Shown in pieces: positions 43,610 through 54,197 of a stretch of DNA of 64,000 bases. Within the stretch, counting starts at the first letter, position 1; the number at the start of each line of letters is the position of its first letter. Made by a program: the position numbers and the translations under genes. Source of the stretch: Sphingobacteriia bacterium (GTDB lineage: Bacteria > Bacteroidota > Bacteroidia > Bacteroidales > UBA7960); the NCBI GenBank assembly GCA_011390785.1, contig JAABRR010000023.1, forward strand, positions 1-64,000, read 5' to 3'. The notes under the pieces are model-generated. The model saw nothing but the letters and a program-made list of their open reading frames with translations, ran no database searches and was not told where the DNA came from.

Positions 43610-44758
43610 ATGGATACAACTTTTACCCATAAATTAACTCTTTCTCAACTGCACAGACTTGCTCTTGACAATGCTTTTGCGTTTGTGTCTTATCGCGTAC
43701 CCAATGCTGCACAAACCACAACAATGCTTCAATGGACCAAGGCTCCGGCAAGGTTTTCCCATATTCATGATATTTCACACCACTCAGGGTTTGTTTTTGC
43801 CCCTTTCGATTTTGATTCAGGAACTCCTGCCAGAATCATACAACCCGATCTGATCATTGAAGGCGATAAATATGTTGAGCCGAAAACCACCATTGATAAA
43901 AGTCAAAAAGAAACCCTTTTACAGTCGGATTACATTTTTGCTGACACAGATAATTACATCACTACCCGTAACGAATTTATGGCCCAGGTAGAACAAGTAA
44001 AAAAACTGATCAACCGAAAAACTATTGAAAAAGTTGTTTTATCGCGTATTAGTCGTGAAGAAAAACCAAAAAACTTTGATTCAGCCACATTTTTCTATGC
44101 TCTGGAAGTTGCCTATCCTGACGCTTTTGTTTTTGCCTTGTATATTCCTGATGCAGGCTTATGGTTTGGAGCCAGCCCCGAGCCTTTAATGGTTCTCAAA
44201 AATAACACAGTATCTACAGTTTCACTTGCCGGAACACGAAAATATGATCCTGAGAATGCTGAAAAAGAGTGGGGAGAAAAAGAAAAAGACGAACAAAATA
44301 TTGTTACCCTATATATCGAGAATATCATTAGGAAATCGGGAGTTAAAAACCTTCAAATAAAAGGTCCTGACTCGCAGATTGCAGGAAAAATTGAGCATTT
44401 AAAAACTACCTTTTGCTTCCCTTTAAATGAATTGGAAGGAAGGCTATTCGATTTTATTAACGACCTCCACCCTACTCCCTCGGTTTGTGGATTACCCAAA
44501 GATATTTCTATGCAGATCATCAAGAACACAGAGATGCATCGAAGGGAATATTATACCGGATTTCTGGGTCCGGTAAATTATAATAACGAATGGAATCTTT
44601 TTGTAAACCTTCGCTCGCTAAAAACACATGGCAACACACTGGAGTATTATCTTGGAGCGGGTATAACCCAGGGTTCTCAACCAGATGAAGAGTGGGAAGA
44701 GACCAATAACAAAATGAACACCCTTAAGTCAATCATAGAAAAACTGAAAGAACAATAA
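43610..44758 (+). CDS. menF: Isochorismate synthase
   Basis: A 382-residue chorismate-binding enzyme that converts chorismate to isochorismate, the entry to menaquinone synthesis. The C-terminal signature includes KVVLSRI, LWFGASPEPL, SLAGTRKYD, HLKTTFC, HPTPSVCGLPKD and HRREYYTGFLGPVN, followed by GAGITQGSQPDEEW. Mg-binding Glu residues sit in the ENT/EMH and PDEEWEE stretches. The position beside menD separates it from siderophore or salicylate homologues. Confidence 0.93.
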   Translation: MDTTFTHKLTLSQLHRLALDNAFAFVSYRVPNAAQTTTMLQWTKAPARFSHIHDISHHSGFVFAPFDFDSGTPARIIQPDLIIEGDKYVEPKTTIDKSQKETLLQSDYIFADTDNYITTRNEFMAQVEQVKKLINRKTIEKVVLSRISREEKPKNFDSATFFYALEVAYPDAFVFALYIPDAGLWFGASPEPLMVLKNNTVSTVSLAGTRKYDPENAEKEWGEKEKDEQNIVTLYIENIIRKSGVKNLQIKGPDSQIAGKIEHLKTTFCFPLNELEGRLFDFINDLHPTPSVCGLPKDISMQIIKNTEMHRREYYTGFLGPVNYNNEWNLFVNLRSLKTHGNTLEYYLGAGITQGSQPDEEWEETNNKMNTLKSIIEKLKEQ

Positions 44759-44762
44759 AGCC

Positions 44763-46445
44763 ATGCCATCAAACAGAAGGGGAGTTAGTGAGTTACCATA
44801 TATCTGCGAGTCTTTTGGTATTCAACACGCCATAATTTCTCCCGGTTCTCGCAATGCCCCTTTAACCATTGCATTTACATCACACCCATTCATTCAATGC
44901 CATAGCATTACTGATGAGCGGTCTGCAGGCTATTTCGGATTGGGTATGGCTCAACAACTTGGAAAACCAGTCGCCCTGATTTGCACATCAGGCACAGCCC
45001 TGGTAAACTACGGACCACCATTGGCTGAAGCATTTTACCTTCGGATTCCGCTCATAGCCATATCTGCCGATCGCCCACCTGAGTGGATAGACCAAAACGA
45101 TGGACAAACCATCAGACAGTTTAACATATTCAGTAATCTGGTAAAAAAATCATTTGAACTGCCTGTTGAAACAGAAAAAGATGAAGACCTGTGGCTTTTT
45201 CGGCGTAAGGTATCGGAAGCTTTCAACACGGCTCAAAATGGATTACAGGGACCGGTTCATATCAATGTTCCGCTCAGAGAACCTCTATATGACCCGTTGC
45301 CGGAAGTTGTAGAAAAACCCAGCATCATTTTTTCAGAAAGTCCCTCAATAGAAGTGAATCAACTCTATTGGGAATCATTAAAGGAAAAATTGTCAGCTTA
45401 CCCCAAAAAACTAATTATTTGTGGGATGCAAAGCCCTGATACTGGTCTTTCATCCCGAATTGATCAAATTATTAAACAAAAAAATGCTGTAGTAATAGCT
45501 GAAAATATTGCCAATATCAATGCAGATGGCCCGATAGAAACACCAGATCTGTTTATGGCATTTCTGGGCATGGAACAAAAAGTTGAGTTTCAACCAGACT
45601 TACTGATTACTGTTGGTGGACCTGTTGTTTCCAAACGATTAAAAAAATATCTCAGACATTATCAACCCAAAGAACACTGGCATATAGGCCTGGAACAACC
45701 TTTTATTGATACTTTTCAGAACTTAACCAAGAATATAGAAATAAGTCCGGAAGTTTTCCTTGGTGGCCTTTCTGATGTAATGGCAGAAAATCAACAATAT
45801 GTGTTGAATGCACAACAATATTTACAGCAGGCAAAAAAAGCACATCATAAGTTTATAGAGAGTACCCCCTATAGCGATATGGCCGTTTACAACCTTATTC
45901 TTGAAAAACTTCCTGAAAAGTGCACCCTTCATCTTGCCAACAGCACGCCTGTAAGATATTCGCAGCTATTCCCAACAAACAAGGAATTAAAATATTACTC
46001 CAACCGAGGCACATCAGGTATCGACGGGTGCATTTCTACCTCAGCAGGGGCAGCCACCGTTTCAGATGAAATAAATGTGGCCATTGTAGGTGATCTGGCA
46101 TTTATTTATGACTCTAACGGATTGTGGAATAGCAACTTACCAGGAAATCTCAGGATAATTGTTATCGATAATGGAGGGGGTAATATTTTCAGATTGATTG
46201 ATACATCACCAGTAATTAATCCTATAAGGAATTTTTTCGAAACCCCACACAACATTAAATTAGACAAACTTTGTGAAGCCTTTGGTGTGGAATATCAGTA
46301 TGCATCCAATCTTGATGAGATTTCAAAAAAAACAGAACAATTCTTTCAACCAACCGGCAAGCCCGGTGTTTTACATATAAAAACACCGGGAGATATCTCG
46401 GCAAAAATTTTTAAACAATATTATCAATATATTTCCCCAAAATAA
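44763..46445 (+). CDS. menD: 2-succinyl-5-enolpyruvyl-6-hydroxy-3-cyclohexene-1-carboxylate synthase
   Basis: A 560-residue ThDP enzyme joining isochorismate and 2-oxoglutarate (SEPHCHC synthase). Seen: [11 protein letters not shown] and [15 protein letters not shown] at the N-terminus, [28 protein letters not shown], and in the C-terminal ThDP domain [17 protein letters not shown] and [14 protein letters not shown] with NGGGNIF. Its stop shares one base with the menB start (TAATG). Confidence 0.96.
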   Translation: MPSNRRGVSELPYICESFGIQHAIISPGSRNAPLTIAFTSHPFIQCHSITDERSAGYFGLGMAQQLGKPVALICTSGTALVNYGPPLAEAFYLRIPLIAISADRPPEWIDQNDGQTIRQFNIFSNLVKKSFELPVETEKDEDLWLFRRKVSEAFNTAQNGLQGPVHINVPLREPLYDPLPEVVEKPSIIFSESPSIEVNQLYWESLKEKLSAYPKKLIICGMQSPDTGLSSRIDQIIKQKNAVVIAENIANINADGPIETPDLFMAFLGMEQKVEFQPDLLITVGGPVVSKRLKKYLRHYQPKEHWHIGLEQPFIDTFQNLTKNIEISPEVFLGGLSDVMAENQQYVLNAQQYLQQAKKAHHKFIESTPYSDMAVYNLILEKLPEKCTLHLANSTPVRYSQLFPTNKELKYYSNRGTSGIDGCISTSAGAATVSDEINVAIVGDLAFIYDSNGLWNSNLPGNLRIIVIDNGGGNIFRLIDTSPVINPIRNFFETPHNIKLDKLCEAFGVEYQYASNLDEISKKTEQFFQPTGKPGVLHIKTPGDISAKIFKQYYQYISPK

Positions 46446-47269
46446 TGAGCGCTACAAGAAACTGGATTACACTAAAAGAATACAGCGAAATTAAATTTCA
46501 AATTTTTGAGGGCATTGCAAAAATTACCATCAACAGACCTCGTTACTATAATGCCTTTACTCCCGACACCATTCAGGAGATGAAAGATGCCATGGTGATC
46601 TGTCGTGAGAATGACGATATTTTCACTGTGATCATAACCGGCGAAGGCGACAAGGCATTTTGCAGCGGTGGCGATCAGAATGTGAAAAGCATTGGCGGAT
46701 ACATTGGTAAAGATGGAGTTCCCCGATTGAATGTACTGGACTTGCAGCGACAAATTCGTTCGCTACCCAAGCCGGTTATTGCTATGGTAAATGGGTATGC
46801 CATTGGAGGAGGCCACGTACTGCACGTGGTTTGCGATCTTACCATTGCTTCTGATAATGCCATTTTCGGGCAAACAGGTCCCAAAGTGGGTAGTTTTGAT
46901 GCAGGCTTCGGTTCTTCTTACCTGGCCCGGCATGTAGGACAGAAAAAAGCGCGTGAGATCTGGTTCCTTTGCGATCAATACACAGCAGAAGAAGCCCGTG
47001 AAATGGGCATGGTAAATAAAGTAGTGCCATTGAACGATCTGGAAGATACTACGGTAGAATGGTGCAAAAAAATGATGAAACGCAGCCCCCTGGCTTTGCG
47101 AATGATTAAAATGGGATTGAATGCTGAGCTCGACGGACAGGCAGGAATCCAGGAGTTGGCCGGAAATGCCACCCTGCTTTACTATCTTACCGAAGAAGCC
47201 CAGGAAGGCAAACAAGCATTCCTTGAAAAACGCGATCCTGATTTTAAAAAATACCCAAGATTTCCATAA
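46445..47269 (+). CDS. menB: 1,4-dihydroxy-2-naphthoyl-CoA synthase
   Basis: A 274-residue crotonase-fold enzyme that closes the second ring of the naphthoquinone. Motifs: [26 protein letters not shown] (oxyanion hole), [44 protein letters not shown] and the C-terminal [16 protein letters not shown], which is typical of MenB. It starts within the menD stop. Confidence 0.97.
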   Translation: MSATRNWITLKEYSEIKFQIFEGIAKITINRPRYYNAFTPDTIQEMKDAMVICRENDDIFTVIITGEGDKAFCSGGDQNVKSIGGYIGKDGVPRLNVLDLQRQIRSLPKPVIAMVNGYAIGGGHVLHVVCDLTIASDNAIFGQTGPKVGSFDAGFGSSYLARHVGQKKAREIWFLCDQYTAEEAREMGMVNKVVPLNDLEDTTVEWCKKMMKRSPLALRMIKMGLNAELDGQAGIQELAGNATLLYYLTEEAQEGKQAFLEKRDPDFKKYPRFP

Positions 47270-47339
47270 TCACAGGAAACAGAGTAAATTTGTCTGGAAA
47301 AACCCAGAAATCACTGAATTAAAAAATAACAAAACGCAC

Positions 47340-48239
47340 ATGAATATTAAAGCCTGGATAGAAGCAGCCCGATTGAAAACATTACCGCTTGCCGTGGCCA
47401 GCCCCCTTATGGGTAGCTTTTTGGCCTGGTCGGAAGGTAGTTTTCAATGGATTGTATTTATCCTGGCTACTACCACTACTTTGTTGCTGCAAATACTTTC
47501 GAACCTGGCCAACGATTACGGCGATTTTACCAGTGGGGCCGATAATGAAGAGCGCATTGGCCCGCGAAGATTGGTTCAAAGTGGTGAAATCAGTCCCCAA
47601 AAAATGAAAACCGGCATTATTATCAATATTATTCTGGCACTAATTTCGGGTATATTGTTAATTTTCATGGGGGCAAAAGGAAAAGATTCTTTGATCATTA
47701 TTCTATTCCTTATTCTTGGTATAGCAGCCATTGTAGCGGCCATTAAATACACCGTTGGAAAAAACCCTTATGGTTACCGGGGGTTGGGTGATATTTCCGT
47801 TTTCCTGTTCTTTGGTTTGATAGGAGTTTTGGGAACTCACTTTTTACATACGGGTTCATTCAATGCCTGGCATGCCTTACCGGCTGCTGCTATCGGCCTT
47901 CTCAGCGCAGGGGTTCTCAATCTCAATAATCTGCGCGACTACGAGAGCGATAAAAAATTCCAAAAGAGAACCCTTGTTGTATGGATGGGAAATCAAAAGG
48001 CAAAATACTATCATTTAGCACTTATTATTGTATCAGCAATTCTTGGCCCGTTATACGTAGTATTTAATTATCAATCAGCTTACCAGTTTCTCTTTCTGTT
48101 GGCTTTCCCCCTTTTTATCCTGAACATAAGAGCCGTTTTTAGTTATACCAACCCAATGGAACTATATCCTGAGCTTAAAAGGCTTGCACTGGCAACCCTG
48201 TTGTTTGCCATAACCTTTGGTATTGGAATGGTTATATAA
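47340..48239 (+). CDS. menA: 1,4-dihydroxy-2-naphthoate polyprenyltransferase
   Basis: A 299-residue UbiA-superfamily integral membrane prenyltransferase that attaches the isoprenoid tail to DHNA, giving demethylmenaquinone. The first Asp-rich motif is NDYGDFTSGADNEERIGPRRLVQSGEI (split here: NDYGDFTSGADNEER then GPRRLVQ), and the second is NLNNLRDYESDKKFQKRTL. About eight to nine helices. The start is the ATG at 47340 (MNIKAWIEAARLKTLPLAVA); the same frame is open into menB, but homologues begin here. Confidence 0.96.
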   Translation: MNIKAWIEAARLKTLPLAVASPLMGSFLAWSEGSFQWIVFILATTTTLLLQILSNLANDYGDFTSGADNEERIGPRRLVQSGEISPQKMKTGIIINIILALISGILLIFMGAKGKDSLIIILFLILGIAAIVAAIKYTVGKNPYGYRGLGDISVFLFFGLIGVLGTHFLHTGSFNAWHALPAAAIGLLSAGVLNLNNLRDYESDKKFQKRTLVVWMGNQKAKYYHLALIIVSAILGPLYVVFNYQSAYQFLFLLAFPLFILNIRAVFSYTNPMELYPELKRLALATLLFAITFGIGMVI

Positions 48240-48279
48240 AATATCAGCAATTTAAGTTCATCCCTGCAAAACCCAACGA

Positions 48280-49323
48280 ATGATCGCAAGTATCAAAAAA
48301 CTTGAACTGGAATTTATTACTCCCGGAAAAACATCACGTGGAACCCTATACACCAAGCCATCGTGGTTTTTTATTCTCGAAAAAGATGGTAATGTGGGTA
48401 TTGGAGAATGCTCAGTTATTCCCGGTTTAAATCCGGAATATACTGAAGGTTATGAGCAAAGAATATTTGACATCGCAAACCAAATCAACAAAGACACCCT
48501 GCCAGAGCTTAGCAAACCTGATGCTTTTCCATCTATACGATTTGGTTTGGAAACCGCACTTATCAATCTGTCTCAAAAAGTAGAAGGCATTCTGTATCCC
48601 TCTTCCTTCACCAGAGGAGAGAAAAGTATAAACATCAACGGACTTATCTGGATGGGCAATCCTACAGAAATGAAATCCCGCATAAGCGAGAAGTTAAACC
48701 AGGGGTTTAAAGTGTTGAAATTAAAAGTTGGTGCACTTGATTTTAGCGAAGAATTGTCACTTCTTAAAAGCATACGCAAAGAATATTCACCATCTGATCT
48801 GGAAATCAGATTGGATGCCAATGGAGCGTTCCATGCTGATGAAGCCCTCAACAAACTTGAACAACTCTCTGATTTTCACATACATTCTTTGGAACAACCC
48901 ATTAAGGCAGGACAATGGGAAAAGATGGCAGAAATTTGCCGTCAATCGCCCATTCCTGTTGCTCTGGATGAAGAATTGATCGGAACTTATAATTTAGACA
49001 AAAAGAAAAAACTCGTTGCTGCCATTTCCCCTCCATACATTATTTTGAAACCCGGATTATTGGGTGGTTTTGAAGCCAGCCAGGAATGGATTGACATCGC
49101 TACAGAAAATCAGGTTGGTTGGTGGGTAACTTCTGCCCTGGAGTCTAATGTAGGACTAAATGCCATTGCGCAGTGGACATTTACCCTGAATCCCCAAACC
49201 GTTCAGGGATTGGGAACCGGGCAGGTATTCAGAAATAACATTTCATCACCCTTATATTTAAAAGGGCCGAATTTAATGTATAACCCCGATACTTCCTGGG
49301 AACTGGGAAACATCATTAACTAA
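48280..49323 (+). CDS. menC: o-Succinylbenzoate synthase
   Basis: A 347-residue enolase-superfamily dehydratase that makes o-succinylbenzoate from SHCHC. Catalytic layout is visible: the K-x-K in KVLKLKVG, metal ligands in IRLDANG (Asp), HSLEQPI (Glu) and ALDEEL (Asp), and the second Lys in IILKPGLLGG. The order menA-menC-menE, 40 and 10 bases apart, supports one transcript. The MenH step that makes SHCHC has no gene here. Confidence 0.95.
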   Translation: MIASIKKLELEFITPGKTSRGTLYTKPSWFFILEKDGNVGIGECSVIPGLNPEYTEGYEQRIFDIANQINKDTLPELSKPDAFPSIRFGLETALINLSQKVEGILYPSSFTRGEKSININGLIWMGNPTEMKSRISEKLNQGFKVLKLKVGALDFSEELSLLKSIRKEYSPSDLEIRLDANGAFHADEALNKLEQLSDFHIHSLEQPIKAGQWEKMAEICRQSPIPVALDEELIGTYNLDKKKKLVAAISPPYIILKPGLLGGFEASQEWIDIATENQVGWWVTSALESNVGLNAIAQWTFTLNPQTVQGLGTGQVFRNNISSPLYLKGPNLMYNPDTSWELGNIIN

Positions 49324-49333
49324 TTCAGAAAAG

Positions 49334-50413
49334 GTGCTAATCCTTAAGAACAAATCATATCATTACGAAGAGTTAAAAGATCATACTCTGGATTTCTCTG
49401 CATCAGGAGAGCTTTCATCGTGGGAGAAAAGCATCGTTCGCTTTGTTAAAGATTGGCTGAGCGATTCTGAATTTATTCTCCAGCAAACTTCCGGCTCAAC
49501 GGGTAAGCCCAAAACCATTAAACTAAACAAAAAATGGATGGAGTACTCAGCCAGGCAAACCTGTCAATACTTTAACCTGAACGAAAGTCATAATGCATTG
49601 CTTTGTCTCCCGGTTGACTATATTGCCGGAAAAATGATGGTAGTAAGGTCATTGACTTGTGGTTTCAACATTTATTGTGCAGAACCCGCCGGTAATCCAT
49701 TCAAAGATATCGGAATCCCAATGGATTTTGTCGCCATTACCCCATTTCAGCTTTTTCAATCGCTGGATACACTAGAGATAGCACCTGTTAAAACTATTAT
49801 TGTAGGCGGGGGCGAAATAACCAGGGCGCTTGAAAACGAAATACAAAATTTATCAGTTGAAGTATTTGCCACTTACGGAATGACCGAAACAAGTAGTCAT
49901 GTTGCGCTCAGGCAGGCAAATGGCAAGAAACGAAGTGACAATTTTCAGGTAATAGGTGATACACAAATATCAACAGACGAGCGTAACTGTCTGGTATTGG
50001 AAAATTCGTATCTTTTTGATGGAAAGCTTTTCACCAACGATATTGTGGAAATCATTTCCAAAAACTGTTTCAAATGGCTGGGCCGCTTCGACAATATTAT
50101 AAACAGTGGAGGCATCAAAATCATTCCTGAAGAAATAGAGAATCTTATTGTGCATCTGCTCCCTGACACGATGGTTGTAACTTCAGTTCCCGATAAAAAA
50201 CTGGGAGAAGCTATTGTGCTTGCAATTGAAACAGAAGTAATATCTAAGGAGATGAAGAAACACTTACTCCAACAGATTAAACCTGTTTTACATACCTATA
50301 CCATGCCACGAGAGATCATTTGTATTCCTGAATTTCCCAAAACAGCCACAGGAAAAATAAGTAGAAAAGCCTTGAAGGATATGATCCGAAATAAAACGGA
50401 GAGTAAAATATAA
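49334..50413 (+). CDS. menE: o-Succinylbenzoate-CoA ligase, short form
   Basis: A 359-residue AMP-forming ligase, GTG start at 49334. The ATP-binding P-loop is QQTSGSTGKPKTIKL; then FATYGMTETSSH, WLGRFDNIINSGGIKIIPEEIE and the catalytic Lys region PKTATGKISRKAL. It is about 100 residues shorter than typical MenE, lacking part of the N-terminal domain, as is usual in this phylum as far as I recall. It is last in the men run and converges on purL with 13 bases between stops. Confidence 0.93.
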   Translation: MLILKNKSYHYEELKDHTLDFSASGELSSWEKSIVRFVKDWLSDSEFILQQTSGSTGKPKTIKLNKKWMEYSARQTCQYFNLNESHNALLCLPVDYIAGKMMVVRSLTCGFNIYCAEPAGNPFKDIGIPMDFVAITPFQLFQSLDTLEIAPVKTIIVGGGEITRALENEIQNLSVEVFATYGMTETSSHVALRQANGKKRSDNFQVIGDTQISTDERNCLVLENSYLFDGKLFTNDIVEIISKNCFKWLGRFDNIINSGGIKIIPEEIENLIVHLLPDTMVVTSVPDKKLGEAIVLAIETEVISKEMKKHLLQQIKPVLHTYTMPREIICIPEFPKTATGKISRKALKDMIRNKTESKI

Positions 50414-50426
50414 GAACCTCAATTTT

Positions 50427-53400
50427 CTAACTCTGCTCTTCCACCCACTTTCTCGCATTCACAAATGCTTCTATCCATGGGCTTACTTCATCATTTTTTC
50501 TATCAGCAGGATAATGAGCCCATTGCCACGGGAAGATGGCTCTTTCAAGGTGGGGCATCATGGCTAAATGACGGCCATCTTCGGAGCATATGGCTGCCGC
50601 ATTGTGGTTGCTTCCGTTGGGATTAGCCGGGTAAGCATTATAGCCATAAACGCCGGGTATTTGATAATGATCTTCAGGCAATGGCAAACTGAATTTTCCT
50701 TCGCCATGTGCAATCCAGATACCTAACCGTGATCCTTCCAATGATTTAAACATCACCGAATTGTTTGGAAGTATCTCCATATTTACAAACCCAGATTCGA
50801 ACTTATGGCTATCGTTATGGAGCATCTGAGGCTGGTTGGTCTGATCTGGATAAACAAGATTCAGCTCAACCATCAGCTGGCAACCGTTGCACACACCCAG
50901 GCTTAAGGTATTTTCGCGGGCATAGAAGTTATTAAGTGCTTTGCGGGCCTTTTCGTTATACAGGAATGCACCCGCCCATCCTTTGGCAGAACCCAGAACA
51001 TCCGAATTGGAAAATCCACCCACGAACACAATAAAATTAATTTCTTCAAGGGTTTCGCGGCCCGCAATCAGGTCGGTCATGTGTACGTCTTTCACATCGA
51101 AACCAGCCAGAAAGAGAGAATAGGCCATTTCGCGATCGCCGTTCACCCCTTTTTCCCTTATAATAGCCGCTTTGGCTTTGCGCGAACCAGCTGCGGGCAA
51201 CTGATCGATACCCATTGATTTTAATGTGCCGGCAAATTCTGGCTGAAAACGGTACTCCAGTTTCTGAGTACCAAAATTATTGAAACGGGACAGCGCAAGG
51301 TCTTCACCACTCTGATCACGATCGAGCAGATACGACGACTTATACCACAACCGGCGAAGTTCATCAATATCCAGGGTTAGCTTCTCCCCTTTCCCGGTGA
51401 TCCAGAGTTTTCGTTCTGGCACCGGATTTCCCAGAATGGTAAACCCAACATCATGTTTCTCCATGATCTCTTCAACCGCTTTCAGGTCGTCTATCTGAAT
51501 TACAACGCCCGGGCTTTCGCAAAACAGAATCTTTACCAGGTCATTTTCTTCACTAAAGGCTTTCAGGTCAGCACTGATACCCCACGAATCATTGGCAAAG
51601 CACATTTCCAGCAGAGTGGTAACCAGTCCGCCGGCAGAAATATCATGTCCGGCAAGAATCAATCCTTCATTGATTAACTCCTGCACGGCATCAAAGGCAT
51701 CACCAAAGTAATCTGCATCAACCACTGTAGGAGCTTCATTACCCAGCTGATTTACAGCCTGGGCAAAGCTACTGCCGCCCAGTTTAAAAGTATCGTAAGA
51801 AAAATCGATGTGAAGCAGTTTGGTTTCTTTGTTTTTCACCAAAACGGGTTCTACTACTTTTCGCACGTCAGAAACTTCAGCCACCGAACTTACGATCACC
51901 GTTCCGGGTGATATTACCTTTTGTCCGTCAGGATATTTCTGCGTCATGGAAAGAGAGTCTTTTCCTGTAGGGACATTGATTCCCAAAGCACAGGCAAAAT
52001 CGCTGAGGGCTTCTACAGCAGCGTAAAGGCGGGCATCTTCGCCAGGGTTTTTGCAGGGCCACATCCAGTTGGCACTCAGGCTTACCCCTGCGAGGCCATG
52101 TGTAAGCGGAGCCCAAACCAGGTTGGTAAGTGCTTCGGCAACAGACAATACTGACCCGGCAGCCGGATTTATCAAACCTGCCACCGGCGCATGACCGATG
52201 GATGTAGCAACTCCTTTCCTACCCTGATAATCAAGGCCAGTAACGCCACAATTGTTAAGCGGAAGCTGAATTTCCCCTGCACATTGCTGTTTGGCCACCT
52301 TGCCAGTTACCGAGCGGTCCACTTTATTGGTGAGCCAGTCTTTGCATGCCACAGCTTCGAGTTGCAACACATTCTGAATGTATTCAACAATTTTATCCGT
52401 ATGGTATTGAAGGGGTTTAAGTTCTGTTTTGGGCGATTCATCCTGCATAACAGTGCGGGGTGCATTGCCAAACATATCGGCCATAGGCAGATCAATAGGG
52501 GCGGTTCCGTCGGCCTGCTCAAATTTCAAATGCATATCGCCGGTTGTTTCACCCACCACATACATGGGAGCGCGCTCGCGTTGGGCCACACGATGCAGCT
52601 GGTCAACGTCTTTTTCGTTCATTACCAGACCCATTCGTTCCTGCGACTCGTTTCCGGCAATTTCTTTGGCAGAGAGCGTTGGGTCGCCAACGGGGAGTTT
52701 ATCAAGATGAATGGTGCCACCGGTAGCTTCCACCAACTCCGAAAGACAGTTGAGATGCCCGCCGGCGCCATGGTCATGAACAGAAATAATGGGATTCTGG
52801 TCAGCTTCTACCATTGCCCTGATGGCGTTCATGGCTCGTTTTTGCATTTCTGGGTTGGAACGTTGCACAGCATTCAGCTCAATAGCATTGGCATATTCGC
52901 CCGTTGCCACCGATGATACTGCACCCCCACCCATGCCGATGCGGTAATTATCTCCGCCCAAAACCACCACTTTATCGCCGGCTTTGGGTGTATCTTTCTG
53001 GCTATCTTCTTTTTTACCGAAGCCAATACCACCAGCCAGCATAATAACCTTGTCGAAAGCTTGTGTTTGTTGGTTTTCAGTATGTTCGAAAGTGAGAACC
53101 GAGCCACAGATGAGCGGCTGGCCAAATTTATTTCCGAAATCGCTGGCACCATTGGACGCCTTGATAAGGATTTGCCGCGGTGTTTGATAGAGCCATTTAC
53201 GTGGATCAATATCTTTCTCCCAGGTTCTGCTATCTTCAGTGCGCGGATAGGCGGTCATGTAAACGGCTGTACCAGCCAAAGGCAGAGAGCCTTTCCCCCC
53301 GGCCAAACGATCACGTATTTCGCCACCCGTGCCGGTTGCAGCACCATTGAAGGGTTCAACGGTAGTTGGGAAATTATGTGTTTCGGCTTTCAGGCTGATG

Positions 53401-54122
53401 ACCGTTTCCATGGGTTTCTCGCCAAAGAAATCGGGTTTATCCTGGGTAACGGGCGCAAACTGAACCGCAAAGGGTCCGGAGATAAAGGCCACATTATCCT
53501 TGTAGGCCGATACAATAAAACCGGGGTTTTCTTTCGATGTTTTTTTGATCAACTGGAAAAGAGTACTCTGTTTCTCTTCGCCATCAATAATAAAAGTTCC
53601 GTTGAAGATTTTATGGCGGCAATGTTCTGAATTTACCTGCGAAAATCCAAACACTTCACTATCGGTAAGCGGGCGGCTTAATTTCTTGCTAAGTCCGTTG
53701 AGGTAATCCACTTCGTCGGCGCTGAGAGCCAAACCTTCCTTCTGGTTGTAACCAGCAATATCATCAATATATTCAATAGAATCAGGCTCTTTGTTGATGG
53801 TAAAGACTTCCTGATCAAGCGTATGGTACATTGCCTGAAGCATGGGGTCAAATTCAGCTTCGGGTCCATCTACTCCAAAAAACTCTTCAATTCGGATTAT
53901 GCCTTCAACACCCATGTTTTGGGTTATTTCAACGGCATTGGTACTCCATGGGGTGACCATTTCGCGGCGGGGCCCAATGTAATATCCATCAAGATTCAGC
54001 TTTTCGATAATTTTAGCATTGCTGAAAAGCCATTCCAGTTTGGATATATCTTGTTCGGGCAGTTGACTATTAACTTCTACTGCAATGATTTGGTTGGAGT
54101 TACCTCCGAAATAAAGTACCAT
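50427..54122 (-). CDS. purL: Phosphoribosylformylglycinamidine synthase, single-chain form
   Basis: A 1231-residue large-type FGAM synthase, which converts FGAR, ATP and glutamine to FGAM in purine synthesis. It combines a PurS-like N-terminus, two AIRS-type halves (SEHCRHKIFNG, ETHNFPTTVEPFNGAATGTGGEIRD, GMGGGAVSS, HDHGAGGHLNCL; later GKDSLSM, GHDISAGGLVTTLLEM) and a C-terminal glutaminase with the Cys in LGVCNGCQLM and His/Glu in the PHLERAIFP region. No purS or purQ is expected with this form. A promoter element lies 48 bases upstream. Confidence 0.97.
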   Translation of the reverse strand: MVLYFGGNSNQIIAVEVNSQLPEQDISKLEWLFSNAKIIEKLNLDGYYIGPRREMVTPWSTNAVEITQNMGVEGIIRIEEFFGVDGPEAEFDPMLQAMYHTLDQEVFTINKEPDSIEYIDDIAGYNQKEGLALSADEVDYLNGLSKKLSRPLTDSEVFGFSQVNSEHCRHKIFNGTFIIDGEEKQSTLFQLIKKTSKENPGFIVSAYKDNVAFISGPFAVQFAPVTQDKPDFFGEKPMETVISLKAETHNFPTTVEPFNGAATGTGGEIRDRLAGGKGSLPLAGTAVYMTAYPRTEDSRTWEKDIDPRKWLYQTPRQILIKASNGASDFGNKFGQPLICGSVLTFEHTENQQTQAFDKVIMLAGGIGFGKKEDSQKDTPKAGDKVVVLGGDNYRIGMGGGAVSSVATGEYANAIELNAVQRSNPEMQKRAMNAIRAMVEADQNPIISVHDHGAGGHLNCLSELVEATGGTIHLDKLPVGDPTLSAKEIAGNESQERMGLVMNEKDVDQLHRVAQRERAPMYVVGETTGDMHLKFEQADGTAPIDLPMADMFGNAPRTVMQDESPKTELKPLQYHTDKIVEYIQNVLQLEAVACKDWLTNKVDRSVTGKVAKQQCAGEIQLPLNNCGVTGLDYQGRKGVATSIGHAPVAGLINPAAGSVLSVAEALTNLVWAPLTHGLAGVSLSANWMWPCKNPGEDARLYAAVEALSDFACALGINVPTGKDSLSMTQKYPDGQKVISPGTVIVSSVAEVSDVRKVVEPVLVKNKETKLLHIDFSYDTFKLGGSSFAQAVNQLGNEAPTVVDADYFGDAFDAVQELINEGLILAGHDISAGGLVTTLLEMCFANDSWGISADLKAFSEENDLVKILFCESPGVVIQIDDLKAVEEIMEKHDVGFTILGNPVPERKLWITGKGEKLTLDIDELRRLWYKSSYLLDRDQSGEDLALSRFNNFGTQKLEYRFQPEFAGTLKSMGIDQLPAAGSRKAKAAIIREKGVNGDREMAYSLFLAGFDVKDVHMTDLIAGRETLEEINFIVFVGGFSNSDVLGSAKGWAGAFLYNEKARKALNNFYARENTLSLGVCNGCQLMVELNLVYPDQTNQPQMLHNDSHKFESGFVNMEILPNNSVMFKSLEGSRLGIWIAHGEGKFSLPLPEDHYQIPGVYGYNAYPANPNGSNHNAAAICSEDGRHLAMMPHLERAIFPWQWAHYPADRKNDEVSPWIEAFVNARKWVEEQS

Positions 54123-54169
54123 GGGATTGTAAGTTTGAGCTTGTTTGTATTGAAAATCTTAACGCGCTG

Positions 54170-54177
54170 CAAAAATA
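54170..54177 (-). promoter_or_regulatory. -7 promoter element for purL
   Basis: Minus-strand TATTTTTG fits TAnnTTTG, 48 bases upstream of the ATG at 54122. No purine riboswitch is seen in the 75-base gap. Confidence 0.45.
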
Positions 54178-54197
54178 CAAATTAAATCAGAATGCCA

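Noticed and set aside
47121-47339. Upstream extension of MenA into menB
   Set aside because: Entirely inside menB or its short 3' spacer; MenA homologues begin at the Met encoded at 47340.
52191-52916. 241-codon open frame antisense to purL
   Set aside because: It lies fully inside a well-conserved purL sequence and its translation shows no domain; a compositional shadow.
53061-53630. 189-codon open frame antisense to purL
   Set aside because: Same reason: opposite strand of conserved purL with no recognisable protein pattern.
54123-54197. Purine or other riboswitch upstream of purL
   Set aside because: The gap is 75 bases with a promoter in its middle; no room or structure for an aptamer.
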